Origin: Flavobacterium sp. CF108
Lineage (GTDB): Bacteria > Bacteroidota > Bacteroidia > Flavobacteriales > Flavobacteriaceae
Direction: 5' to 3'
Assembly: GCF_900129795.1 (NCBI RefSeq)
Contig: NZ_FQWW01000005.1
Coordinates: forward strand, 473,350 to 537,349
DNA length: 64,000 nucleotides
The notes beneath the pieces were generated by a model that worked only from the letters and a program-made list of their open reading frames with translations, was not told the origin of the DNA and did no database searches. Position numbers and translations under genes: made by a program. Below are positions 51,415 through 60,387 of the stretch, piece after piece (the first letter of the stretch is position 1; every line of letters begins with the position of its first letter).

Positions 51415-52749
51415 TCACCCCTCCACCAAACAAATCTCAAAAATCGTTTTCCCATTCTCAGTTTTAAACGAAACATAACCACCATGCGCTTCAATAATAT
51501 TTTTAGAAAGCGTTAAACCAATTCCGGCGCCTTCGTTTCTCGTGGTGAAGAAAGGAAGGAAAACTTTATTTTCGATTTCTTTTTCGATTCCGCTTCCGGT
51601 GTCGGTGATTTTAATGTAAGTTCTGTTTTCTTTGGCTTCTGCCGAAATTAGAATTTGTTTTTGAGTCGTATTTTTTAATGCATAGACAGAATTCGTTAAA
51701 AGATTAATGATAACCTGTTCCGTTTGTTGCGAGTCAACATTAATTGGTCGTTTTAGGGAAATTGAGTTTACAACTTCAATTCCGTCTTTTTTAAATAATG
51801 GATTCATGATTTGCAGACAATTTTCAATCAAAGGCTGTAATTCTGTTTTTTGTTTTTTTGGAGATGGGAGCATGGCCAGTTTTCGGTAACCTTCTACAAA
51901 TTTTTGTAAATGATCGCTTCGTCTTAACATGGTTTCCACGCTGTTTTTGATGTCTTCTAAATCTTCTACCGAAAGTGAATCCTGTTCTACTAAATCCTGC
52001 AGGTTTTGACAAATAGAACGAATTGGCGTTATTGAATTTAGAAGTTCATGTGAGATCACTTTCATCAAATTAACCCACGCATCTTTTTCTTTTTTCTCTA
52101 CTACATTTTGAATAGAATCGAGTAAAACGATACAATATTCACGTTCAAAAATCTCCGTTTTAGATGCCTGTAAAACAAATGTCTGTGCGGCTTGTTCGTT
52201 TATACTAATTTCGACCGACGTTTTTATTTCGTGAAAATTATCTTCTTCAATAATTTCACAAAGCGATGGTAATTGATTTTTAAGATATTTCCATTTTGAA
52301 ACTTTGGGTACATTAAAATGAGACGAGAAATAATCGTTCATTAAAAATATATCCCATTCATTTTCCTGTTTTTCCAAAATGATAATTCCGGTTTCGATAT
52401 TGTTTAAAATAGAACGGTAAATAATATCTTTTGAAATCTGTTCGTTTTGTCTGTTTTTTAGCGTATCGTATAATTGAAATAAATCACCGTAATTTTTATT
52501 GTTTTTATGTTTGGTAAAATCTGATGAAAAATCATCCTGCAGGATCGAAGAAATGGTTTTATCATAAATTAGAACAAAATTGCGAACATAAAAATACATT
52601 TCGCGAGTGAGCAGAAAAACAATAAAAAAGCCAAATATACCCGTAAAAAGCAAATCGATTTTAAAGAAATAAATCGAAATTTCTATCACCAAGATAATAG
52701 CAATTAATCGAAAAAAAAGCAGTTTATAAGTTTGCAGTGTTTTAAACAT
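51415..52749 (-). CDS. Sensor histidine kinase
   Basis: A 444-aa membrane kinase. Two membrane segments near the N-terminus (about residues 10-50), PAS-like region, HisKA box ISHELLNSITPIRS (His in ISHE), N-box INLLTNSVYAL, G1 DTGSGIEKEI, G2 EGAGIGLTLSKNI. Transfers phosphate to the sigma-54 response regulator encoded immediately upstream (one base gap). Confidence 0.93.
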   Translation of the reverse strand: MFKTLQTYKLLFFRLIAIILVIEISIYFFKIDLLFTGIFGFFIVFLLTREMYFYVRNFVLIYDKTISSILQDDFSSDFTKHKNNKNYGDLFQLYDTLKNRQNEQISKDIIYRSILNNIETGIIILEKQENEWDIFLMNDYFSSHFNVPKVSKWKYLKNQLPSLCEIIEEDNFHEIKTSVEISINEQAAQTFVLQASKTEIFEREYCIVLLDSIQNVVEKKEKDAWVNLMKVISHELLNSITPIRSICQNLQDLVEQDSLSVEDLEDIKNSVETMLRRSDHLQKFVEGYRKLAMLPSPKKQKTELQPLIENCLQIMNPLFKKDGIEVVNSISLKRPINVDSQQTEQVIINLLTNSVYALKNTTQKQILISAEAKENRTYIKITDTGSGIEKEIENKVFLPFFTTRNEGAGIGLTLSKNIIEAHGGYVSFKTENGKTIFEICLVEG

Positions 52750-52750
52750 A

Positions 52751-54100
52751 CTAGTTAATATTGATATTATATTTCTCTAAACGTCTGTACAAAGAACCTC
52801 TTGACAAACCTAGTTCGTCGGCAGTTTTGCTGATATTATTATTGTGCTTAAGAAGCGCTTTTTCAATCGTCGCTTTTTCTACAGACGAAAGTTGAATATA
52901 ATCTGGGTTTTCATCATAAGCTGTTATGGTTTCTAAATCTAAATCAGAAACTGTGATTGTGTTATTTTCACAAAGAATAACCGCACGTTCAATTTTATTT
53001 TCCATTTCGCGGATGTTTCCGTTCCAAGCGTGTTTTTCAATTTGTTCCAAGACTTTTTTGTCGAAAGTAATTTCACTTCTTCCGTATTTTTCAATCATTT
53101 TATCGAGAAGATATTCTGCCAGCGGGATTTTATCTTCATTTCTTTCGCGCAGCGGCGGCAGTACGATCTCCATCGTATTAATGCGATAATACAAATCTTC
53201 TCTAAAGCTTTTATCAGCCACTTCCAGTTTCAAATTCAAATTAGTTGCCGTAATTATTCTAACATTCAAAGGTCTTGCTTTAGTTTCACCCAATCTTGTT
53301 ACGGTTTTGGTTTGAATAACCTGCAATAATTTAGATTGCAAATGCAGCGGAACATTTCCTATTTCATCTAAAAAAATAGTTCCGTTCTGCGCCATTTCAA
53401 AACGTCCAGGCGTATCCATTTTTGCATCGGTAAAAGCGCCTTTTGCATAACCGAATAATTCGCTTTCAAAAATATTCGAATTCAGCGAACCTAAATCGAC
53501 GGCTATAAACGGATTGTTTTTTCTTTCGGATTGGCTGTAAATATGATGTGCCAAAACAAATTTCCCTGTTCCGTTTTCTCCAAGAATTAAAACATTGGCA
53601 TCAGTTTTAGCGACTTTATCTGCCAGCGAATATGCTTTTTTTATTATTTCAGAAGTGCCGACAAAAAAGTCATTATCGGTTTCAATCTCTTTGTTCTTTT
53701 TTTGTTCTTTTCGGGATTTATCAACGGCTTGTTTTACAGATTCTAAAAGCTTTTTGTTTTCCCACGGTTTTAAGATATAATCAAAAGCACCAGATTTTAA
53801 GCCTTCAACAGCAGTTTCTACTTTTCCAAAAGCGGTCATTAAAATCACAACCGTTTTCGGCGAAAGCGTTTTTATTTCTTTCAGCAGATATAAACCTTCT
53901 CTTCCATCCTCAAAACCTATTCTGTAATTCATATCGAGCAAAACGACATCGATGGCATTTTTTGACAATAATTCGACTATTTTTTTCGGATTATTGAGTG
54001 TGTGAATGTTCTCAAAATACTTTTTCAGGTAGACTTTTGATGCAAAAAGTATGTCTTCCTGATCGTCGATGATTAATATTGATGCGTTTGTCTTTTTCAT
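52751..54100 (-). CDS. NtrC-type sigma-54 response regulator
   Basis: A 449-aa regulator; start at ATG 54100 (an earlier in-frame ATG would precede the receiver by 45 non-conserved residues). Receiver with phospho-acceptor Asp in VVLLDMNYR and lysine near 103. AAA+ ATPase with Walker A GENGTGKFVL, ESELFGYAKGAFTDAKM (GAFTDA in place of canonical GAFTGA), and Walker B GTIFLDEIGN. Fis-type helix-turn-helix KTADELGLSRGSLYRRLEKY at the end. It needs sigma-54 and probably activates the ABC transporter genes divergent from it. Confidence 0.95.
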   Translation of the reverse strand: MKKTNASILIIDDQEDILFASKVYLKKYFENIHTLNNPKKIVELLSKNAIDVVLLDMNYRIGFEDGREGLYLLKEIKTLSPKTVVILMTAFGKVETAVEGLKSGAFDYILKPWENKKLLESVKQAVDKSRKEQKKNKEIETDNDFFVGTSEIIKKAYSLADKVAKTDANVLILGENGTGKFVLAHHIYSQSERKNNPFIAVDLGSLNSNIFESELFGYAKGAFTDAKMDTPGRFEMAQNGTIFLDEIGNVPLHLQSKLLQVIQTKTVTRLGETKARPLNVRIITATNLNLKLEVADKSFREDLYYRINTMEIVLPPLRERNEDKIPLAEYLLDKMIEKYGRSEITFDKKVLEQIEKHAWNGNIREMENKIERAVILCENNTITVSDLDLETITAYDENPDYIQLSSVEKATIEKALLKHNNNISKTADELGLSRGSLYRRLEKYNININ

Positions 54101-54112
54101 TTTTGTTCGGTT

Positions 54113-54141
54113 TTGGACAAAAGGTGTCCAATTGTGGACAC
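54113..54141. promoter_or_regulatory. Nested palindromes, candidate binding site for the sigma-54 regulator
   Basis: TTGGACA-5-TGTCCAA (54113-54131) overlaps GTGTCCA-4-TGGACAC (54124-54141). They lie just upstream of the regulator start and about 245 bases from the ABC transporter start, a typical upstream activator position. Confidence 0.65.
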
Positions 54142-54385
54142 TATAGATTTTTTTCGGAAAATAAAATTTTAAAAATAAGGCAGTTACAAAGTTTAAATTT
54201 CTGGCATGAAAATCACATTTAGACTTGTAAATCATTAATTATTAACGCCTTCCTGAAGTAAAAATAACAAAATAAATATCTATAAATCGCATTGTTAATT
54301 ATCTTAATTTTCGGGTGTGTTTCTTTTGCTTCAGAAGACAAAAAAATCAGAAAACGAATAGCAATCAAACATTAAAAAATCAATT

Positions 54386-55096
54386 ATGATTACGATCAAA
54401 AAACTTTCAAAAATTTTTAGAACCGAAGAAGTAGAAACAAATGCTTTAAGCGAAATTTCATTAACCATAAACGAAGGCGATTTTGTCTCCATAATGGGAC
54501 CGTCCGGAAGCGGGAAATCAACTTTATTAAATATCATCGGATTATTAGACAGCGCTTCTGGCGGAAGTTATGAATTGCTGGGACAGGAAATGATTGGCCA
54601 AAAAGAAAAATTAAAATCGAAAGCCCGAAAAGAAAATATTGGGTTCATTTTTCAGAATTTTAATTTAATTGATGAATTATCGGTTTATGATAATATCGAA
54701 CTGCCATTGATTTACAATAATGTTCCGTCATCTGAAAGAAAGAAAAAAATAGAGCATATTGCAAGTGTTTTAGGTATTTCACATCGTTTGAAACATTTTC
54801 CGCAGCAGCTTTCGGGTGGTCAGCAGCAGCGTGTAGCCGTTGCAAGGGCTTTAATTAATGACCCGAAAATTATTCTTGCCGATGAACCTACAGGAAATCT
54901 GGACAGTAAAAACGGAAATGAAGTAATGGAATTATTGACAGATCTTCATGCTGCCGGTTCTACGATTTTGATGGTGACGCATTCTGATTATGATGCTTCT
55001 TTTTCGCAAAAAATAATTTTGATGAAAGATGGCGTTATTCTTTCTGAGAAATTAAATCAGAGAAATGTGGACGTTTTAGTAACTTCTAAAAACTAA
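54386..55096 (+). CDS. MacB/LolD-type ABC transporter ATPase
   Basis: A 236-aa ATPase: Walker A GPSGSGKST, FIFQNFNLIDEL, signature LSGGQQQRVAVARAL, Walker B IILADEPTGNLDS. Drives the large FtsX-type permease 4 bases downstream. Possibly exports a peptide, lipid or antimicrobial. Confidence 0.93.
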   Translation: MITIKKLSKIFRTEEVETNALSEISLTINEGDFVSIMGPSGSGKSTLLNIIGLLDSASGGSYELLGQEMIGQKEKLKSKARKENIGFIFQNFNLIDELSVYDNIELPLIYNNVPSSERKKKIEHIASVLGISHRLKHFPQQLSGGQQQRVAVARALINDPKIILADEPTGNLDSKNGNEVMELLTDLHAAGSTILMVTHSDYDASFSQKIILMKDGVILSEKLNQRNVDVLVTSKN

Positions 55097-55100
55097 GGTC

Positions 55101-57512
55101 ATGCTGAAAAATTGGATTAATGTTTTTACGTATCATATAAAAAACAATAAGCTGTTTACGGTTTTGAATGTTTTGGGATTAAGTATTGGAATTGCGGGTT
55201 TAATTTTTGCGATTTTGTATTGGAATGAGGAATATTCATATGATAAATGGAATCCCGAAAAAGATAAAACGTATATTGTTCTAAATGATATTGGTAACGA
55301 AAGTGTTTGGGCTACAAACTCCCCAATAACTGCTCCGGCTTTAAAATCTTCTACTTCTTATTTAGACAATTATTGCTATTTCAGAACGTATTATACTAAG
55401 GAAATTATAACCTATAATGGTAAACAGGAATTAGTCGATAAGATTTTTTCTGCACAAAGCAGTTTCTTTTCTTTTTTCCCTTTTGAATTTATTCGCGGCA
55501 ATAGAAAAACGGCTATTCATGATCGCAATAGTATTGTTTTATCTGATGAAACTGCAGCTCGTTTGTTTAAAGATGAAGACCCAATGGGAAAACAGGTTAA
55601 GTATGCTGATCAATTTTTTGTTGTTCGCGGAGTGTATCGTTTATCTGGAAAATCGGTTGTTATGCCGGCAGCAATTACTACTATTGTTGAAGACGAACTG
55701 AAAAAAAATAGAGAAAGCTGGGGTTTTAGTTATGGTTTAATACTTAAACTGAAAAAACAAAGTGATACAACTGCTGTCATCAAAAAGTTAGATGAAATTT
55801 TTATGGAACAAAACTATAAAAAACAGGCTAAGGATGAAGGATTATCACTTGATGCTTTTATAAAAATGTATGGTGATCCTGTAAAAGCACAATTGCTTCC
55901 TTTAAATGGATCCAGACTTTCTAAGGGAAATTATCCTTTTCCTGAGGGAACCGGAAATCTTCAGTTTTTGAGAATATTAATGGGTTTATCGATACTTATT
56001 TTATTATTGTCGATTGTAAATTATATTAATCTGGCGACGGCAAATGCAGTAAAACGTGCAAAAGAAGTTGGCGTGCGAAAAATTGTGGGCGCTGCAAAAT
56101 TTCAAATTATTGCCCAGTTTGTATTTGAAACGATATTGATTACGCTTTTTTCGCTTTTACTGGCATTGGTAATAGTGGAGCTTTCGCTGCCTTTTTACAA
56201 TTCTTTTTTAAATAAAAATCTGGTTCTTATTGGATCTCAATTTTACCTGCAGTTAATTTTAATATTCTTTCTTGTTGTATTTGTTTCCGGAGTTCTTCCT
56301 GCAGTATATATTTCAAATTTTGAAGTCTTGAAGGTTTTAAAAGGAAATTTTTCAAGAAGCAAAAATGGTGTCTGGCTTCGCAATGGTATGTTGATCCTAC
56401 AATTTGCAATAGCGGCCTTTTTTATTATTGGCTCTTTTATAGTTTACAAACAAGTAAGTTATATGGCCGAAAAGGATTTGGGTTTTAAAGGCGCGCAGGT
56501 CATAGATATTTCTTTTAAACCCCAAAAAGGGAAAGAACAATTTGAAAGATATAAAACTATAAGGCAAGAGCTTTTAAAAATAAAAGGTATTGAGGCAGTT
56601 TCGACAGGAACATTTTCTATTGGAAGTGGAAACAATTCTTGGTCGGGCATGCATTATAAAGCAAATAAAGAAGTTATAACACAGCAAATGGGAATTGACT
56701 TTGGGCTTTTGGATATTCTGGGAATAAAGATAATTAAGGGAAGAAATTTAAGTGACAAATTAGCTTCAGACAGTATTTCTAATATTTTGCTAAATGAAGC
56801 TGCGGCTAAAACCATGCAAGAAAAAGATCCTGTAAACAAGGAAATAACCTGGAATAACCACAAATTTAAGGTCGTTGGAATTGTAAAGGATTTTAATTAC
56901 TTCGGTCTGGAACATACAATTGCCCCAATGATTTTCTTTCACATCAATGCATACAATTCTTCAGAAGAAGAAATCAAAACTATTTCTGTTAAGATTGCAC
57001 CGCAGGAAATGTCTAAAACGATCGCTGCTCTGGATAAATTTTGGAGAGCAAAAGTAGATACCAAATATCCGTTTGAATATAATTTTGTTGACTCAAACTT
57101 TGCCCGAACCTATAAAAAGTATGAAAATCAAAGTAATTTATTTTCACTTTTAAATGGGATTGTAATTCTAATTGCCGTTTTCGGGTTATTTGCTTTGGCT
57201 TCTTATTCGATGGAAAGACGTTTAAGAGAAATTGCAATTAGAAAAACTTTAGGTGCAGAAACGAATCTTTTATTAAAAGAATTATCAAAGCAATATGTAG
57301 TTTTCTGCGTAATTGGTTTTTTAATCGGGATAATTCCAGCTTACCTTTTACTGCGAAAATGGCTTGAAGATTTTGCTTACAGAATTGATATTCCGTTGCT
57401 TCCGTTTTTAGTTGCGTTTGCCTTTTTAATGCTTCTGACTTTGACAATTGTTTTGGCAAAAGCGTATCAGGTAACTAAAATTGATATTTTGAAATATTTA
57501 AAATACGAATAG
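55101..57512 (+). CDS. FtsX/MacB-type ABC transporter permease
   Basis: A 803-aa permease with two MacB periplasmic-domain plus FtsX units. Membrane segments near residues 20-40, 285-310, 335-360, 380-400, 430-450, 680-705, 730-755 and 770-795. LNVLGLSIGIAGLIFAI and AKEVGVRKIVGA are family markers, and ASYSMERRLREIAIRKTLGAE repeats the pattern. Coupled to the preceding ATPase and probably under the sigma-54 regulator. Confidence 0.92.
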   Translation: MLKNWINVFTYHIKNNKLFTVLNVLGLSIGIAGLIFAILYWNEEYSYDKWNPEKDKTYIVLNDIGNESVWATNSPITAPALKSSTSYLDNYCYFRTYYTKEIITYNGKQELVDKIFSAQSSFFSFFPFEFIRGNRKTAIHDRNSIVLSDETAARLFKDEDPMGKQVKYADQFFVVRGVYRLSGKSVVMPAAITTIVEDELKKNRESWGFSYGLILKLKKQSDTTAVIKKLDEIFMEQNYKKQAKDEGLSLDAFIKMYGDPVKAQLLPLNGSRLSKGNYPFPEGTGNLQFLRILMGLSILILLLSIVNYINLATANAVKRAKEVGVRKIVGAAKFQIIAQFVFETILITLFSLLLALVIVELSLPFYNSFLNKNLVLIGSQFYLQLILIFFLVVFVSGVLPAVYISNFEVLKVLKGNFSRSKNGVWLRNGMLILQFAIAAFFIIGSFIVYKQVSYMAEKDLGFKGAQVIDISFKPQKGKEQFERYKTIRQELLKIKGIEAVSTGTFSIGSGNNSWSGMHYKANKEVITQQMGIDFGLLDILGIKIIKGRNLSDKLASDSISNILLNEAAAKTMQEKDPVNKEITWNNHKFKVVGIVKDFNYFGLEHTIAPMIFFHINAYNSSEEEIKTISVKIAPQEMSKTIAALDKFWRAKVDTKYPFEYNFVDSNFARTYKKYENQSNLFSLLNGIVILIAVFGLFALASYSMERRLREIAIRKTLGAETNLLLKELSKQYVVFCVIGFLIGIIPAYLLLRKWLEDFAYRIDIPLLPFLVAFAFLMLLTLTIVLAKAYQVTKIDILKYLKYE

Positions 57513-57530
57513 TATATTCTCTAAAATATT

Positions 57531-57566
57531 AAGCAAAGACTCCTTTAAATATTGGAGTTTTTGCTT
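57531..57566. terminator. Hairpin after the permease gene
   Basis: GACTCC..GGAGTT around a short AT loop with a T run; weak stem. Confidence 0.5.
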
Positions 57567-57607
57567 TTTACCTTTTTGAAAAACAATTTAAATAATATCT
57601 TATTTTT

Positions 57608-58081
57608 TTATTCCTTAGATATATGCAACTGAAGATTATTTTCTTTAACGATTTTCAAAAATAAATAAAGGTTTTCTACACAATCAAAGTTCCAAAAATT
57701 CATTTTGTATTTATCTATATTTTTCACCAAATATTCCATTTGATTTAAAACCCAATCCAACTCAGCTATTGTAATTTTTTCATAAAACAAATTCCAATCC
57801 CATCCTTCTCCTATTTGATAATCTCTAATAAATTTCGGGAGTTGTATAAAACTTACTCTCTCAGCTAAAAAGTGATTAATTTGATTGAAATATCCATCCC
57901 ACAAGCTAAAATGGTAAATTTGATTTTCTCCTTGTCGAAGCTGAATAATCTCATGCGAATTTGGTCCTTTCTCAAAAATATTTAATTTGAACTCGGTATC
58001 TTTTTCATTACAATACAAACGTATTTCACTTTCTCCTAAAAAATTAGAATAAAAATCCAATTGTACATTTTCAAATTTCAT
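57608..58081 (-). CDS. Uncharacterised small protein, immunity-like
   Basis: A 157-aa protein rich in aromatic and acidic residues. No family recognised. It is co-oriented with the Imm35-like gene upstream, with 35 bases between, which suggests a role in toxin immunity. Inference only. Confidence 0.55.
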   Translation of the reverse strand: MKFENVQLDFYSNFLGESEIRLYCNEKDTEFKLNIFEKGPNSHEIIQLRQGENQIYHFSLWDGYFNQINHFLAERVSFIQLPKFIRDYQIGEGWDWNLFYEKITIAELDWVLNQMEYLVKNIDKYKMNFWNFDCVENLYLFLKIVKENNLQLHISKE

Positions 58082-58116
58082 CTTTATTACTTTGTTTCTG
58101 ATTAAATAAAAAACAT

Positions 58117-58665
58117 TTAAAATATTCTTCTCAAGATTATATGATTGTCATCCTTTTTTTGAGAATCTAAATTTAAGTCTTTCCAATACTCTTCCATAAA
58201 ACTCAAAAAATCTTTGTTGGATGAATTTGCTATTAAAAATTGTTTAAAATCAATTTCCTTATTAAAGGTAAGATGAACATCTGATTTATCATTAAGCTGC
58301 TTATCCCAATGAATTCCTAAATAAAATATATCATCACTATTAACGTATTTCCTTCTAAGAATACCTTTTTTAATTTCATCAAAATCTGGAAATTCCGGTT
58401 CCTGATTATCTTGTTCAATATTCTTTTGAAAATCAAAGTAATCTCCACATAAAATGTCTCCTGAATCAAGTAGTTTATATTCTTTGGTTTGTTTATTAAA
58501 CGCTACAGGACCAACGCCAACCAAATGCCCTCTTTCATCATCATCTTCATAATATTTATGTTTATAATAGGCAAAAGTATATTTTTCAGAATCTTCTACT
58601 TTATAAATTGTATAATCACTTCCTATTTCTTCGTCGACAACTTTTTGAGCAAGTTTAGTATCCAT
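58117..58665 (-). CDS. Imm35-like protein
   Basis: A 182-aa protein; DYTIYKVEDSEKYTFAYYKHKYYEDDDERGHLVGVGPVAFNKQTKEYKLLDSG near the start resembles Imm35/YrhB (the G-x-G-P-V-x-x-x-K pattern). The C-terminal part is extended beyond the usual short Imm35. Family call moderate; partner toxin not seen here. Confidence 0.6.
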   Translation of the reverse strand: MDTKLAQKVVDEEIGSDYTIYKVEDSEKYTFAYYKHKYYEDDDERGHLVGVGPVAFNKQTKEYKLLDSGDILCGDYFDFQKNIEQDNQEPEFPDFDEIKKGILRRKYVNSDDIFYLGIHWDKQLNDKSDVHLTFNKEIDFKQFLIANSSNKDFLSFMEEYWKDLNLDSQKKDDNHIILRRIF

Positions 58666-58743
58666 TTTTTTTAATCCATATTAGAGAAGATTAAATTAAT
58701 CATTTAAACAAAGATATCTTTCAATAATGCTGTTTTTTAGCCA

Positions 58744-58777
58744 TAAAAAAAACTCCAATAGAATTGGAGTCTTTTTA
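58744..58777. terminator. Terminator between convergent/adjacent genes
   Basis: AAAACTCCAAT and ATTGGAGTCTTTTT, a stem with a short loop and T run, downstream of the SDR gene. Confidence 0.7.
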
Positions 58778-58796
58778 TAAAATCAATTTGAACTTT

Positions 58797-59537
58797 TTAC
58801 CAAGGACTAACTCCCGTTTCATCTTCAATGTCATTACTAAAGAATTGTCCAGTCGGTCCATTTTCATCTATTACGGTATGTTTGATAATAAACGATGCGG
58901 CACTTTCAACAGTTCCAGGTCCGCTATGATGATTAAAATCTGTTGCGGTATAACCCGGATCGATTGCATTTACTTTAAAAGACAAATCTTTTAGTTCATA
59001 AGCCAGTACAATCGTATATGCATTTAATGCTGTCTTTGAAGTTCCATAAGCTGCCGATTTGAAATCGTAATATTTCCATGATGGATCACTATGCAAAGTC
59101 AAAGAACCAAGTCCTGAAGTAATATTACTGATTCTCGGACTGTCTGATTTTTTAAGTAATTCTAAAAAAGCCTGAGTAACACTTATAACACCAAAAAAGT
59201 TTGTTTCAAATACATCTTTAATGTCTTTTACGCTGGTATCTGAAGCGGTTTGAGGAAACTGGCCGCCGCTTATTCCCGCATTGTTAATCAGAATATCTAA
59301 TTTTCCCTGCTCGCTTTCTACAATATTCTTTGCTTCTAAAACTGAATCTGGATTGGTAACATCAATCTCAATGGCTTTAATGTTTTGAAATCCATCTCCA
59401 TTTAATTCTTTTACAACTTCGTTTCCTTTTTCAAGATCGCGGCTTCCTAAATAAACAAACAATCCTTGCTTTGAAAGTTGTTTTGTGATTTCTAATCCTA
59501 TGCTTCTATTTGCTCCTGTTATTAATACTGATTTCAT
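58797..59537 (-). CDS. Short-chain dehydrogenase/reductase
   Basis: A 246-aa SDR: ITGANRSIGLEITKQL, LINNAGISGGQFPQ, ITSGLGS, and YGTSKTALNAY (Tyr-x-x-x-Lys). The sequence DPGYTATDFN and the SIGLEI start are usual for the carbonyl-reductase-like subgroup. Followed by a terminator; a Crp/Fnr regulator lies 79 bases upstream. Confidence 0.88.
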   Translation of the reverse strand: MKSVLITGANRSIGLEITKQLSKQGLFVYLGSRDLEKGNEVVKELNGDGFQNIKAIEIDVTNPDSVLEAKNIVESEQGKLDILINNAGISGGQFPQTASDTSVKDIKDVFETNFFGVISVTQAFLELLKKSDSPRISNITSGLGSLTLHSDPSWKYYDFKSAAYGTSKTALNAYTIVLAYELKDLSFKVNAIDPGYTATDFNHHSGPGTVESAASFIIKHTVIDENGPTGQFFSNDIEDETGVSPW

Positions 59538-59616
59538 TTTTAATTTGTTTTAAAATTATAATACAAAGTTGGTTACTTTGAAAATGGAATCATTTGTCAT
59601 TTGGCAAAAAGCAATT

Positions 59617-60186
59617 TTAACTGATGTTTTTTCTAATTCTGCTTAATGATGATTGTGTAATCCCTAAATAAGAAGCTACATAAGATAACGGAATCCTATT
59701 GATTACATTTGGATAAATTTTCAAAAACATTAAATATCGTGTAGTGGCATCTTCTGAAACCAGCGGACTTCTTCTTTCTACTTTTTGTCTCAATGCTTTT
59801 GAAATAATCCTATGTACTATAGCATCCCAGCCAATAATCGTTGCTAAAAGTTCTTTCCAGTCTTTTTTAGAAAAAACCAGCAGTTTACAATCCGTTATTG
59901 CCTGCACATAAGCATTGGAACAAATATCATTGTCAAAACTCTCCATATCGACAACCAAATTATTTTCGTCGATAAAGTATTTGGTAATTTCTTCACCTCT
60001 ATTGTTGTAATAACAAACGCGGGTAATTCCGTCTAAAACAAAACCGACTTGTTGAGCAATTTTACCAGCTTCCGAAAAATATTCATCTTTCTTAAGTTCC
60101 AATACAGTTGCTTTACTCGCAATTAAATCCAGCTGATGCTGATTTAAAGTCCCAAACTGCAATATATAATCTATAAATTCTTTCAT
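59617..60186 (-). CDS. Crp/Fnr-family transcriptional regulator
   Basis: A 189-aa protein with a cyclic-nucleotide-binding-type domain (KKDEYFSEAGKIAQQVGFVLDGITRVCYYNNRGEEITKYFIDENNLVVDMESF) and a C-terminal helix-turn-helix (RIPLSYVASYLGITQSSLSRIRK). The domain lacks obvious cAMP residues, typical for Bacteroidota Crp-like proteins. Likely controls the SDR downstream. Confidence 0.88.
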   Translation of the reverse strand: MKEFIDYILQFGTLNQHQLDLIASKATVLELKKDEYFSEAGKIAQQVGFVLDGITRVCYYNNRGEEITKYFIDENNLVVDMESFDNDICSNAYVQAITDCKLLVFSKKDWKELLATIIGWDAIVHRIISKALRQKVERRSPLVSEDATTRYLMFLKIYPNVINRIPLSYVASYLGITQSSLSRIRKNIS

Positions 60187-60387
60187 AGAGGCAAGTTAAT
60201 CAAAGTTATTAGTGCAGAATTTGTCATTTGGCAAAAATGATTCAAAACATAAAAGTTATTTTCCCTGTAATAAAAATTGTCTTTTGCATTTTTAATTGTT
60301 TTAAAATTATAATGCAAAGATCAGCCGAACCCTGAAGTTGTTTTTAGTCGTTTTGGACAATTGGTTAGCCAAAATGACGACTCTCAA

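Noticed and set aside
54202..54217. TGGCATGAAAATCACA as a sigma-54 promoter for the ABC transporter
   Set aside because: The -24 box fits but the -12 GC is AC; not strong enough to annotate.
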